Position numbers and translations under genes: made by a program
Assembly: GCA_963774445.1 (NCBI GenBank)
Contig: CAVZFC010000002.1
Coordinates: 1 to 64,000 of the forward strand
Reading direction: 5' to 3'
Origin: CAVUQH01 sp963774445
GTDB taxonomy: Bacteria; Myxococcota_A; Polyangia; Haliangiales; Haliangiaceae
DNA: 64,000 bases
The notes under the pieces: generated by a model
Databases searched by the model: none
What the model was told of the DNA's origin: nothing
Seen by the model: the letters and a program-made list of their open reading frames with translations, nothing else
Shown: one piece after another, positions 41,551 to 50,375 of the stretch
Numbering within the stretch: the first letter of the stretch is position 1
How the letters are laid out: the number at the start of each line of letters is the position of its first letter

Positions 41551-44409
41551 TCAGACGGCTTGGAGGACTTTTTCGACTTCCTGGCCGTGGGGCATGCCCA
41601 GGCGGCTGAAGATGACGAGGGCCTCGCGCAGGAGGTCTTTGCCGGCGACCAGCTCCCCGCGCTCGATCTTGTAGCGGCCGTACTGCTCGAGTCCGCGGGC
41701 GAGCTCGGACTCGTTGCCGATCGTGCGCAACATCTCGACGCCGCGCTCGAAGTACTCCTCGGCGCGCGGGCGATGCTCACCCTCGGCGTCGGGCGCGACG
41801 ATGGTCGCGTCGGCGTCGAATAGGCTGGCGGAGAAGACGGCGCCGAGGGTCAGCAGGGCGCGGCCCTCGTTGTCGCGCAGGCCGGCGTTGGCGGCGGCCT
41901 GATGGGCATCGAGCGCCAGCTCGCGCGCGCGGTCGCCGTTGCCCAGCTCCTTTTCCAGCAGCGCCAGGTTGCGGGTCGACTCCACCTGCAGACGGACGTC
42001 GTCGATCTCGTCCGCGATCTCCTGCGCGTCTTCGAGCCGCCGCCGCGCCTCGTCGTGATGCGCCTCGAGCAGCGCCAGCTCGCCCAGGTTGGACAGCGCC
42101 AGCGCCTGCAACGGCAGGGCGCCGATGCTCTCGGCCTCGCTCAGCGCCTCGAGCCAGCCGCTGCGCGCGCTGGCCAGGTCGCCCATCTCGAACGCCAGGA
42201 CCGCCAGGTTGTTGTACGAGGTGATCGCGCCGGCGCGATCGCCGATCTGCCGCCGCAGCTCCAGCGCCTCCTGGTGGCAGTTCGACGACTCGGAAAATAG
42301 ACCGCGGTCTTTCTGGATGTTGCCCAGGTTCGACAGCGAGTGGGCGATCGACCGCTTGTCGCCGCCCTTGCCGCGGCGCTGCAGCCCCTTGGTCACGTGC
42401 TCGAACGCCTCGTCGTAGCGACCCATCAGGTAGAGCACGTGGCCGATGTCGTCGTGCGACCCGGCGATGCCGCGGGCGTCGCCGCACTGTTCGAACATCT
42501 CGGCGCCGCGCTGCAGATACTCCAGCGCCAGCTTCATGTCGCCCTTGCGCCGCCACACCCGGCCCATCTTGTTGAACGCCACCGCCGCCTTGTTGCGCGA
42601 CGCGCCGATCCAGGCCAGCCGCAGCATGCGCTCGAACGCACCCAGCGCCGCCTCGAAGTCGCCCTTGAGCTCGTAGACCGAGCCGAGGTCGTGCCACAGG
42701 TGGATGCGCGCCGCCAGGTCGTGCCCGCCCAGGCAGGAGAGCGCCCGCGCGTAGAGGCGAATCGCCTTGTCGTTGAGGAAGCGCGCCCGCGCCGCCTGCG
42801 CCGAGCGCCGGTAGCGGGCCGAGGCGGCCTCGGTCTCGCCGGCCTCTTCCAGGTGCCGGGCGACCTCTTCCTGCGCTGCCGGACCGCGCCCCTCGGGGCG
42901 GAGCTCCAGCCAGTGGGCGACCGTCTTGTGCGACAGGCGCCGCTCGTCCTCGCCGATCCCCCGGTAGACCAGCCCCCACAGGTTGGGGTAGGCGAAGCGA
43001 TACTCGCGCTCGCCGGGCAGGCTCGACTGGCGGACCTCGATCAGCCACTCGCGCTCGACCAGCTTGGCCAGCGTCTGCGCCACCGCCACGCGGGTGTGGT
43101 CGCCCGCGCTGGCGATGTCGGCCAGCGTCGGGCCGTCGGGATCGTCGGTCTCGAGCGACGCCACCCGGGCCAGGGCGACGACGGCGTCGAGCCAGAAGGT
43201 CTCGCCGACCACGGCCGCCTGCTGGATCAGCGAGCGCTCGGTCTGGTCCATCACCGCCAGCCGCGCCGCGACCACGTCGTCGTAGCTGCTGGGAAGCGGT
43301 GTGGTCGCCAGCTTGGCGCCGTCGACGCGCCACGACATGCTGCCGGAGCGGACGATGACGTCGCTCTCGAGGAGCAGGCGGATCAGCTCGAACAGCGCCC
43401 GCGGTGAGTCGGCCAGCACCTTGGCGTGCTCGATCAGGCGCGGGGGGACGTTGTCCAGCGGCTTGCACAGCTCGCGCAACAGGCCGGTCGCCTCCGCCTC
43501 GGACAGCGGGCCGATGTCGATCCGCTGAAGCTGCGTGTCGCCCTCGCCGAAGCTCTTGTGCCGATCGAACACCGTCGCGCGGGCGGTGCCCAGCACCATG
43601 ACCGGCGACGACGCCAGCCCGGCGGCCAGGTAGTGGAGCAGATTGATCGTCTCGGGGCCGGCCTGCTCGAGGTTTTCGAAGCAGAGCACCAGCGGCCCGG
43701 CGTCGGCATCGGCGGCCAGGAACCGGCGCACGGCGATGAAGGTGCGCGCCTCGAGCTGCTGCGGCGTCCCCACCAGCGGCGCCACCACCGGGCTGCCGGG
43801 GAACGGCATGCGCATGAGGTGCGCCAGGAGGTGCGCCACCTCGGTGACGCGTGCCGCCGGCAGCACCTCGGAGACACCGGCGATGATCTTCTCGCGCGCC
43901 TCGTCGGTCGAGTCGCCCGGCTGGATGCCGAAGCGCGACGAGAGCATCTGGGTGAAGGCGGCGAAGGAGGTGTCGGTCTGGTCGCCGGCGCCGATGAGAA
44001 AGCGAGTGTCGCCGTCCTCGCGCTTGAGCCGCCGCGCCAGCTCCTTGACCGTGCGGCTCTTGCCCATCCCCGGCTCGCCGATCAACACGACGAACGAAAG
44101 CTCGTTCTGGTCGCGGCTGCGCTCGAACGCGTCGACCAGCGCGTCCACCTGCTTCTCGCGCCCGGTGTAGGCGGGCCGCAGCTCGTACGGCACCGTCGTG
44201 ATCATCGTGACGTCGGCGTCGTCCCGGTCGGGGAACAGATCGTCGGCGTCGACCTCCGGCACGCGGTCGGTGCGGCACGCCGAGCACAACTCGCCGTCCA
44301 GGCGCACCGGCGCGCCGCATCCGTAACAGGATGCTGGCAGCGGCGCCGAGCAGCGCTGGCAATAGCGTGCCCCTGGCCGATTTGGACTATCGCAGGCGCG
44401 GCAATTCAT
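41551..44409 (-). CDS. Large AAA ATPase-TPR regulator with N-terminal zinc ribbons
   Basis: A 952-residue protein. Residues 1-50 hold two zinc-ribbon-like CxxC pairs (CRACDSPNRPGARYCQRC and CYGCGAPVR with CSAC). An AAA/STAND ATPase follows with P-loop GEPGMGKSRTVKEL and hydrophobic strand LVLCFENLEQ. The second half is TPR repeats (for example GDFEAALGAFERMLRLAWIG, GRYDEAFEHVTKGLQRRGKG, RSIAHSLSNLGNIQKDRGLF). The layout is that of signal-transduction ATPases that sense a ligand or partner through TPRs. A guanylate-cyclase or DNA-binding effector domain is not seen. It is convergent with the pseudokinase gene. Confidence 0.85.
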   Translation of the reverse strand: MNCRACDSPNRPGARYCQRCSAPLPASCYGCGAPVRLDGELCSACRTDRVPEVDADDLFPDRDDADVTMITTVPYELRPAYTGREKQVDALVDAFERSRDQNELSFVVLIGEPGMGKSRTVKELARRLKREDGDTRFLIGAGDQTDTSFAAFTQMLSSRFGIQPGDSTDEAREKIIAGVSEVLPAARVTEVAHLLAHLMRMPFPGSPVVAPLVGTPQQLEARTFIAVRRFLAADADAGPLVLCFENLEQAGPETINLLHYLAAGLASSPVMVLGTARATVFDRHKSFGEGDTQLQRIDIGPLSEAEATGLLRELCKPLDNVPPRLIEHAKVLADSPRALFELIRLLLESDVIVRSGSMSWRVDGAKLATTPLPSSYDDVVAARLAVMDQTERSLIQQAAVVGETFWLDAVVALARVASLETDDPDGPTLADIASAGDHTRVAVAQTLAKLVEREWLIEVRQSSLPGEREYRFAYPNLWGLVYRGIGEDERRLSHKTVAHWLELRPEGRGPAAQEEVARHLEEAGETEAASARYRRSAQAARARFLNDKAIRLYARALSCLGGHDLAARIHLWHDLGSVYELKGDFEAALGAFERMLRLAWIGASRNKAAVAFNKMGRVWRRKGDMKLALEYLQRGAEMFEQCGDARGIAGSHDDIGHVLYLMGRYDEAFEHVTKGLQRRGKGGDKRSIAHSLSNLGNIQKDRGLFSESSNCHQEALELRRQIGDRAGAITSYNNLAVLAFEMGDLASARSGWLEALSEAESIGALPLQALALSNLGELALLEAHHDEARRRLEDAQEIADEIDDVRLQVESTRNLALLEKELGNGDRARELALDAHQAAANAGLRDNEGRALLTLGAVFSASLFDADATIVAPDAEGEHRPRAEEYFERGVEMLRTIGNESELARGLEQYGRYKIERGELVAGKDLLREALVIFSRLGMPHGQEVEKVLQAV

Positions 44410-44465
44410 CTCCGCCCATACCCCCTGGCCCCCCGCGGGGGCCCCGTTGGAAAACCGCGCGGAAG

Positions 44466-45422
44466 CTATTGGCTCGACCTGCTTTTGTCAATGCGGGCTT
44501 TGCACCGGGTCGGCAGCGTCTCGACGTATCGCTGGGTGCGGGCCCTCACGGCCGCAGGAACGGGACGTGGATTACCATTTCGTTCCCGGGCGAAGTAGTG
44601 CAACGACACCGGAAGTAGCAGTGGTTCCGAGGTCTTGAGTCGCCGGCAGTTCTCCGCCTCCAGGTCGTCGAAGACGTGTCCGATCTCGGCGGCCGTCCAC
44701 GGCTTGGGATCGTGGAACAGGACGATGCCGCCGTTCCAGTCGATGATCTGCTGGATCGCGCCCTGCCGGAGCCGCCGCGGGTCGTGGATCTTGAAGTCGG
44801 ACGAGTCGATGTTCCAGCGCACCTCGACATAGCCCTCCTGGTCGAGATAGTTGCGCAGCGACTGGGTCCGGACGCCGTAGGGGAAGCGGACCAGGTACGG
44901 CCGGTAGCCGATCACCTGCTCGATGGCGTCGGCGCTCTGCTCGATTTCGCGCTGGGACAGGGCCGGCCGGACGTGGGCCAGGTTCTTGTGGTGGAAGGTG
45001 TGGTTGCCAATGTGGAAGCCGCGGCGCACGGCGTCGCGCAAGGTCTCGCGGTTCTTCTGCACGCCACGCGAGTCGCCGACGATGTGCACCGCGTTGACGA
45101 AGAAGGTCGCCGGGATGTCGTACTTCTCCAGGGCGGCCATCACGATCGGCGTGGTCTTGTACGACGGCCCGTCGTCGAAGGTGAAGGCGACGTAGCTGTA
45201 GGTGGGGAAGCGGGTGTGCGACTTGTTGCCGACCAGGCGCAGGCTGTAGGCGAAATCGCGCAGCTCGATCAGCTGCGCCTCGCCCGAGCGGGCACGCGGG
45301 GCGTCGCCGGGATCGCCCGCCAGATCGCAGGTGACCGCGGCCAGCCAGCCGGGCGAATCGGCCCGCGCGCTGCCGGCGGCGGCCAGCGCGACCACGACGA
45401 TGGCGGGGCAGATGAGCCGCAC
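44466..45422 (-). CDS. Polysaccharide deacetylase (secreted)
   Basis: A 318-residue carbohydrate esterase 4-type protein. A signal peptide (VRLICPAIVVVALAAAGSARA) is followed by the NodB fold: AFTFDDGPSYKTTPIVM (metal Asp pair), IGNHTFHHKNL (His-x3-His), VRFPYGVRTQSLRNYL and a final IVLFHDPKPWTAAEI. It would remove N-acetyl groups from peptidoglycan or another polysaccharide. GTG 45422 is preferred because AAGG lies 7 nt upstream; GTG 45428 is possible. It is divergent from the hydroxyacid dehydrogenase gene. Confidence 0.88.
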   Translation of the reverse strand: MRLICPAIVVVALAAAGSARADSPGWLAAVTCDLAGDPGDAPRARSGEAQLIELRDFAYSLRLVGNKSHTRFPTYSYVAFTFDDGPSYKTTPIVMAALEKYDIPATFFVNAVHIVGDSRGVQKNRETLRDAVRRGFHIGNHTFHHKNLAHVRPALSQREIEQSADAIEQVIGYRPYLVRFPYGVRTQSLRNYLDQEGYVEVRWNIDSSDFKIHDPRRLRQGAIQQIIDWNGGIVLFHDPKPWTAAEIGHVFDDLEAENCRRLKTSEPLLLPVSLHYFARERNGNPRPVPAAVRARTQRYVETLPTRCKARIDKSRSSQ

Positions 45423-45467
45423 GGCCACCTTATATAGCACGGGGCCCGGCCGTGGTACGTTCAACCC

Positions 45468-46463
45468 GTGTTGCCGGGCTCGGACGCGCGGGTCGTCGCG
45501 TCGGCGGCGCTGCCGCTGGACGTGGCGCCGATCCTCGGCCCCGGCGTGCGCTACGTCGCGCCGGCCCAGGGCCACCTGTCCCGGCGCGAGCTCCTCGAGG
45601 CGGTCGCGGATGCCGGCGGTCTGATCTGCCTGCTCACCGATCGCGTCGATGCCGAGCTGTTGGCGGCGGCCCCGCGCCTGCGCATCGTCGCCAACTTCGC
45701 CGTCGGCTACGACAACGTCAACGTCGCCGCCTGCACCGCCCGCGGGGTGGCGGTGACCAACACCCCCGACGTGCTCACCGACGCCACCGCCGATTTCGCC
45801 TTTGCCCTGCTGCTGGCCGCGGCGCGCCGCCTGGTCGAGGGGGACGCCCTGGTCCGCGGCGGCGGCTGGACCGGCTGGGAGCCGGGCCAGCACCTGGGCG
45901 CCAGCGTGACCGGGGCCACGCTGGGGATCATCGGCCTGGGGCGGATCGGCCGCGCGGTCGCCCGGCGCGCGGCCGGCTTCGACATGCGCGTCCTGGCCCT
46001 GGCCTCGGGCCGCCCCCACGGGAACGACCCTCCCGGCGTCGACCGGGTGCCGCTGGACGAGCTCCTGGCCCGCGCCGACGTCGTTTCGCTGCACTGCCCG
46101 CTGACCGACGAGACCCACCACATCATCGATGCGGCGGCGCTGGCGCAGATGAAGCCGACGGCGATTCTGGTCAACACCGCCCGCGGCCCGTGCGTGGACG
46201 AGGCCGCCCTTGGGGCCGCGCTCGCCGCCGGCGCTGTGGCCGGCGCCGGCCTCGACGTGTTCGAGAACGAGCCGGCGGTTCACCCCTCGCTCGCCGCCAG
46301 CCCGCGCGCAGTCTTGGCCCCGCACGCCGGATCGGCTACGTATAGTGCGAGACGACGGATGGGGGAAATCTGTGCCAACGCGGTCCGCAGCGCGCTCGCC
46401 GGTGAGCGCCCGGCGACCGTGGTCAACCCGGAGGTCTATGGTGCCGGGGGAGGGGCCGGGTGA
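45468..46463 (+). CDS. D-2-hydroxyacid dehydrogenase (glyoxylate/hydroxypyruvate reductase-like)
   Basis: A 331-residue NAD(P)-dependent enzyme. Cofactor site is LGIIGLGRIGRAVARRA; catalytic residues lie in VNTARGPCVDEAAL (Arg), DVFENEPAVHP (Glu) and LAPHAGSAT (His). NFAVGYDNVNVAACTARGV at the front and ATADFAFALLLAAARR are typical of the GHPR group. Start GTG 45468. Its stop overlaps the next GTG by 4 nt, linking it with the GT28-like gene, although their roles seem unrelated. Confidence 0.92.
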   Translation: MLPGSDARVVASAALPLDVAPILGPGVRYVAPAQGHLSRRELLEAVADAGGLICLLTDRVDAELLAAAPRLRIVANFAVGYDNVNVAACTARGVAVTNTPDVLTDATADFAFALLLAAARRLVEGDALVRGGGWTGWEPGQHLGASVTGATLGIIGLGRIGRAVARRAAGFDMRVLALASGRPHGNDPPGVDRVPLDELLARADVVSLHCPLTDETHHIIDAAALAQMKPTAILVNTARGPCVDEAALGAALAAGAVAGAGLDVFENEPAVHPSLAASPRAVLAPHAGSATYSARRRMGEICANAVRSALAGERPATVVNPEVYGAGGGAG

Positions 46464-48136
46464 GCGCCCCGCAGGTCTTGCTGGTCACCAGCATCGGCTC
46501 GTCGCCGGCGGTGGTCACGCCGATGCTGGGAGCGCTGAAGGTCACCGAGATGCGCGTCCGCGCGATCGACGTCGGCCGCGCCGGGTCGCGCTCGCAGGGC
46601 GCGGTCGAGCGGATGATGCGCGCGCTGACCGGCGAGCTGTCCGAGCGCCGCCTGCTCAAAGAGCTCGAGAGCAACCCGCCCGATGTCGTGGTCGCCTTCG
46701 ACCCGGGCGCCGCGCAGGCGCTGACCGTTGCTCGCAACGGCGCCAGCAGGCCGGTCCCGGTGGTCGCGGTGATCGACGAGCTGACCCCGGCGCGCGAGTG
46801 GTCGGCCACTGACGTCAACCGTTTCCTGGTGGTCGACGACGAGGCCGCCGTGGCCCTGGCCGATCACGGCATCGAGGGCGAGCGGATCATGACGATGGGG
46901 CCGTTTTGTTCCCACGCCTACGCCGTCGCCGGCCGCCAGTCGCGGGCGTCAGTGCGGGCCGCGCACAAGCTGCCGGCGGGGCCGGTGATCGTGGTCGAGG
47001 TCGCCGGCCTGGGCTACGAGGAGACGTCGCAGATCGCGCTGCAGCTGTCGCTCACCGAGTCCGAGCCGGTCTACCTGTTCGACGCCGGCGACGATCACGA
47101 GGCCGCCACCGCGCTGCGCCGGCAGGTGCCGACGCTGGGGATGAAGGCCAAGCTGTTCGGCCGCAGCGGCGAAGCGCCGCTGTACTGGCGCGCCGCCGAC
47201 GTGGTCGTCGCCCGGCCCAGCGCCCTGGCGGTGGCCCGCGCGCTGGCCGTCGGCGCGCGGTTCGTCAGCTTCATGCCCGACGACGCCGGCGCCATCGGCC
47301 GGGCCAAGGCGCTGGAGCAACGGCACCTCGGCGTGCAGGCGCAAAACGCGCTACTCATCTCGTCGGCGTTGGAGGCGGTGCTGCGCGTCGGCGAGCGCCG
47401 CGACACGCTGATCGGCGTCGACGGCGTGGCCAACGCCGCCGACGTGGTGGCGATCGTCGGCGCAGAGAAGCACGCGGTGATCGACGAGCGCCTGGCCGCG
47501 GCCCGCGCCGAGACCAGCGCGCGGGTGAGCGCCGCCGCTCAGGCCGCCGCCTCCGCCGCGCGCGCCACTGCGCCGGCGGGCGAGCTCGAGGATCTCGGCG
47601 GCGGCGCCTCCCGCGCGCCCAGGGCGGCGCAAGAGATTCCCGACCTGGGCGACTTCATCCGCTTGCGCGCCGAGCTCGACACGCGCATGAAGCAGGTCTC
47701 GCGCACCATGTTCGCCGCTCGCGAGGCGGCCGAGAAGTGGGATCACCGCCGCCTCACCGCCGACAAGAAGGGCGACGCCGAGCTGTCGCGGCAGGCGCAG
47801 GAGCGGGCCGCGGCCGAGCGCGAGCGGATGCACGCGGCGCTGCGCGACATGTCCGAGATCCAGGCCGAGCTCAAGCAGCTCGAGCAGGCCGAGCTGAACG
47901 CCAAGGCCGCCGCCGCCTCGGCGCCCAAGGTCGACCCCGACTGGCAACCGACGCCGCCGCCGCGGCGCGGGCCGTCCATCGACGACGAGCTCGAGCGGAT
48001 GAAGCAGGGCGGGGGCACCTCCAAAGCCAGGGGCAAGGCGCCGTCGAGCAAGCGCCGCAAGCGCAAGAAGAAGAGCGGCGTCGACGCCGAGCTCGAGGCG
48101 CTGAAGAAGCGGATGGCCGAGGAGAAGAAGCGTTGA
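46460..48136 (+). CDS. MurG/GT28-like protein with coiled-coil tail
   Basis: A 558-residue protein. Residues about 1-330 resemble a GT-B glycosyltransferase of the MurG/diacylglycerol-glucosyltransferase type: PDVVVAFDPGAAQALTVARN, an AREWSATDVNRFLVVDDEAA segment, EGERIMTMGPFCSHAYAVAG, and a C-lobe with LYWRAADVVVARPSALAVAR. From about 350 it becomes an Ala/Glu/Arg-rich coiled coil (RAAAERERMHAALRDMSEIQ) ending in a Lys-rich tail (KRRKRKKKSG). The GT-B region is weakly conserved and may bind rather than transfer a sugar. Overlaps the previous and next genes. Confidence 0.6.
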   Translation: MSAPQVLLVTSIGSSPAVVTPMLGALKVTEMRVRAIDVGRAGSRSQGAVERMMRALTGELSERRLLKELESNPPDVVVAFDPGAAQALTVARNGASRPVPVVAVIDELTPAREWSATDVNRFLVVDDEAAVALADHGIEGERIMTMGPFCSHAYAVAGRQSRASVRAAHKLPAGPVIVVEVAGLGYEETSQIALQLSLTESEPVYLFDAGDDHEAATALRRQVPTLGMKAKLFGRSGEAPLYWRAADVVVARPSALAVARALAVGARFVSFMPDDAGAIGRAKALEQRHLGVQAQNALLISSALEAVLRVGERRDTLIGVDGVANAADVVAIVGAEKHAVIDERLAAARAETSARVSAAAQAAASAARATAPAGELEDLGGGASRAPRAAQEIPDLGDFIRLRAELDTRMKQVSRTMFAAREAAEKWDHRRLTADKKGDAELSRQAQERAAAERERMHAALRDMSEIQAELKQLEQAELNAKAAAASAPKVDPDWQPTPPPRRGPSIDDELERMKQGGGTSKARGKAPSSKRRKRKKKSGVDAELEALKKRMAEEKKR

Positions 48137-48423
48137 CGCGCGGGCGGTCGATCATCGGTGCCGTCCTGGTGTTGTTCGTCGCCGTGGCGGTGGTCGCCTG
48201 CTCGCAGTCGAGCCAGAAGTCCCACCACACCTGGAAGGTGGAGCAGTCGAAGAAGAAGTCGGCCCACGCGCCGGTCCACCATCACCGCCGGCGGTCCAAG
48301 CCGCGGCACCCGCCGCACGAGCACCCGCACGGGCCGCACCCGCACCCCAGCGGCGGGCATCACCACCATCCGCACCCGCATCCGCACATGTCTGGCCCAA
48401 ACGGTCACCACCACCCGTACTGA
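48133..48423 (+). CDS. Small His-rich lipoprotein
   Basis: A 96-residue protein from TTG 48133 (overlapping the previous stop by 4 nt). A signal helix (IIGAVLVLFVAVAVVAC) ends at a lipobox Cys, followed by a tail with 22 His in about 70 residues, mixed with Pro, Gly and Arg (HEHPHGPHPHPSGG, HHHHPHPHPH). Such tails bind Ni, Zn, Cu or Co. It may be a metal buffer at the envelope. A smaller chance is that the frame is a chance reading, but the lipobox and coupling argue for a real gene. Confidence 0.6.
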   Translation: MTRGRSIIGAVLVLFVAVAVVACSQSSQKSHHTWKVEQSKKKSAHAPVHHHRRRSKPRHPPHEHPHGPHPHPSGGHHHHPHPHPHMSGPNGHHHPY

Positions 48424-48458
48424 TTGACGCGTGGTGTCACCGCCCGTAGGCTCCCGGC

Positions 48459-49985
48459 ATGGGTTCTGCGCAGGCCTCGACCCGTGACATCGGGTCCAAT
48501 CGGATCGTCAGCATCAACCCCGCCACCGGCGTACCCCTGGGCGATGTCCCCGACATGGGGGCCGAGGAGGTCAAGGCTGCGACGGCCCGCGCTCACGCCG
48601 CTCAGCGCGACTGGGCCAAGCTAGACCTCGAGGAGCGCTGCCGCCGGGTCCGCCGCTTCAGCGTCGAGCTGATGAAGCGCGCCGAGGAGGTGATCGGCGC
48701 CATCGTCGCCGAGGGTGGCAAGACCCCGGTCGAGGCGCTGAATACCGAGGTCGGCCTGGTCGCCGACCTGACCAACTACTTCTGCAAGCATGCGCCGCGG
48801 ATGCTTGCGCCCGAGCGGATCGGGCTGCACCTGCTCAAGCACCGGAGCAGCGCCATCCACTACGTGCCTCGCGGCGTCGTCGGCGTCATCGCGCCGTGGA
48901 ACTTCCCGTTCTCGATCCCGATGGGCGAAGTGATCATGGCGCTGATCGCCGGCAACGGCGTGGTGCTCAAGCCGTCGGAGGTGACGCCGCTGATCGCGCT
49001 GAAGGCGCGCGAGGTCTACCTGGCCGCCGGCCTGCCGCCGGAGCTGTTCCAGGTGGTCACCGGCCGGGGCAAGACCGGCGCCGCGTTGATCGACAGCGGC
49101 ATTCAGTTCTGCGTCTTCACCGGCTCGGTCGCCACCGGGCAGAAGGTCGCCGCCGCGTGCGGCGAGCGGCTGATCCCGTGCACCATGGAGCTGGGCGGCA
49201 AGGCGCCGGCGATCGTCTGCGCGGACGCCGATCTCGAGCGGACGGCGGCGGCCATCACCTGGGGCGGGTTCGCCAACTCCGGGCAGATCTGTTGCTCCGT
49301 CGAGCGGGTCTACGCCCACGAGTCGGTGCATGACGAGCTGGTCGAGCGGATCGTCGAGAACGTCGAGAGTCTGCGCCAGGGCGATCCGTCGGCCGGAGAG
49401 GTCAACGTCGGCGCCATGACCTGGGACCGGCAGATCGACAACGTCGACAGCCTGGTCGGCTCGGCGCTGGCCGGCGGCGCCGTGGTCCGGACCGGCGGCG
49501 CGCGCCCGGGCGGCCCGGGGCTGTTCTATCCGCCCACGGTGCTGACCCACTGCACCCAGGAGATGGACGTCATGCGCAAGGAGATCTTCGGCCCGGTCGT
49601 GCCGATCATGCGCGTTTCGTCCGAGGCCGAGGCGGTCGAGCTGGCCAACGACTCGCAGCTGGGCCTGCTCGCCTACGTCTTCACCAAGGACCGCGAGAAG
49701 GGCAAGCGGATGGCCCTCCAGGTCGAGGCCGGCACGGTGATGATCAACGACGTGCTCAACACCTACGGCTGCCCCGAGACGCCGTGGGGCGGGGTCAAGA
49801 TGAGCGGCTTCGGCCGCACGCACTCGGTGATCGGCCTGCGCGACCTGTGCGAGATCCGTCACGTCAACGTCGACCGGTTCGCGACCAAGAAAGAACTCTG
49901 GTACTACCCGTACTCGCGCAAGACCTACCGGCTGATGCTGCGCGCATTCAAGCTGCTGATGGGCAACCGGCGCTTCAGTCTCTAG
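48459..49985 (+). CDS. Aldehyde dehydrogenase family protein
   Basis: A 508-residue NAD(P)-dependent dehydrogenase. IAPWNFPFSIPMGEVIMALI and NGVVLKPSEVTPLIAL give the cofactor fold; TMELGGKAPAIVCADADL has the general base Glu; NSGQICCSVERVYAH has the nucleophilic Cys. The last 40 residues are basic and Tyr/Leu-rich (YYPYSRKTYRLMLRAFKLLM), possibly a membrane-associating tail as in fatty-aldehyde dehydrogenases. Substrate is not fixed by context. Confidence 0.93.
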   Translation: MGSAQASTRDIGSNRIVSINPATGVPLGDVPDMGAEEVKAATARAHAAQRDWAKLDLEERCRRVRRFSVELMKRAEEVIGAIVAEGGKTPVEALNTEVGLVADLTNYFCKHAPRMLAPERIGLHLLKHRSSAIHYVPRGVVGVIAPWNFPFSIPMGEVIMALIAGNGVVLKPSEVTPLIALKAREVYLAAGLPPELFQVVTGRGKTGAALIDSGIQFCVFTGSVATGQKVAAACGERLIPCTMELGGKAPAIVCADADLERTAAAITWGGFANSGQICCSVERVYAHESVHDELVERIVENVESLRQGDPSAGEVNVGAMTWDRQIDNVDSLVGSALAGGAVVRTGGARPGGPGLFYPPTVLTHCTQEMDVMRKEIFGPVVPIMRVSSEAEAVELANDSQLGLLAYVFTKDREKGKRMALQVEAGTVMINDVLNTYGCPETPWGGVKMSGFGRTHSVIGLRDLCEIRHVNVDRFATKKELWYYPYSRKTYRLMLRAFKLLMGNRRFSL

Positions 49986-49998
49986 TATCATCGGCCCA

Positions 49999-50364
49999 AT
50001 GAGCGAGCCGACCACCGTCCAGAAGCCGTGGGGCAACGAGCTGATCTGGGCTCGTACCGACCGCTACGTGGGCAAGATCCTCCACATCAAGGCGGGCGAG
50101 AGCCTGTCGCTGCAGTACCACCGGGTCAAGGAGGAGACCATCATGGTCCTCTCCGGCCGGATCGAATTCGAGCACTACGCCGAGGGCGAGACGCCGCAAA
50201 AGACGGTGCTCGAGCCGCGGGTGCCGTTCCACGTAACGCCCGGGTTGCGCCACCGCATGGTCGCGCTCGTGGACACCGACATCGTCGAGGTGTCGACGCC
50301 GGAGCTGGACGACGTGGTCAGGCTGGAAGATCGCTACGGCCGCGAGGGAACCAGCGCGCCGTAA
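49999..50364 (+). CDS. Cupin domain protein (mannose-6-phosphate isomerase-like)
   Basis: A 121-residue single-domain cupin. The first motif is GESLSLQYHRVKEETIMVLSG (His and Glu metal ligands, Gly in the turn) and the second is VPFHVTPGLRHRMVAL (His ligands). WGNELIWARTDRYVGKILHI at the front is typical of the type II phosphomannose isomerase cupin. It may isomerise or bind a sugar phosphate. Only 13 bp follow the aldehyde dehydrogenase, so the two may be transcribed together. Confidence 0.85.
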   Translation: MSEPTTVQKPWGNELIWARTDRYVGKILHIKAGESLSLQYHRVKEETIMVLSGRIEFEHYAEGETPQKTVLEPRVPFHVTPGLRHRMVALVDTDIVEVSTPELDDVVRLEDRYGREGTSAP

Positions 50365-50375
50365 CCGGGCGCTGG

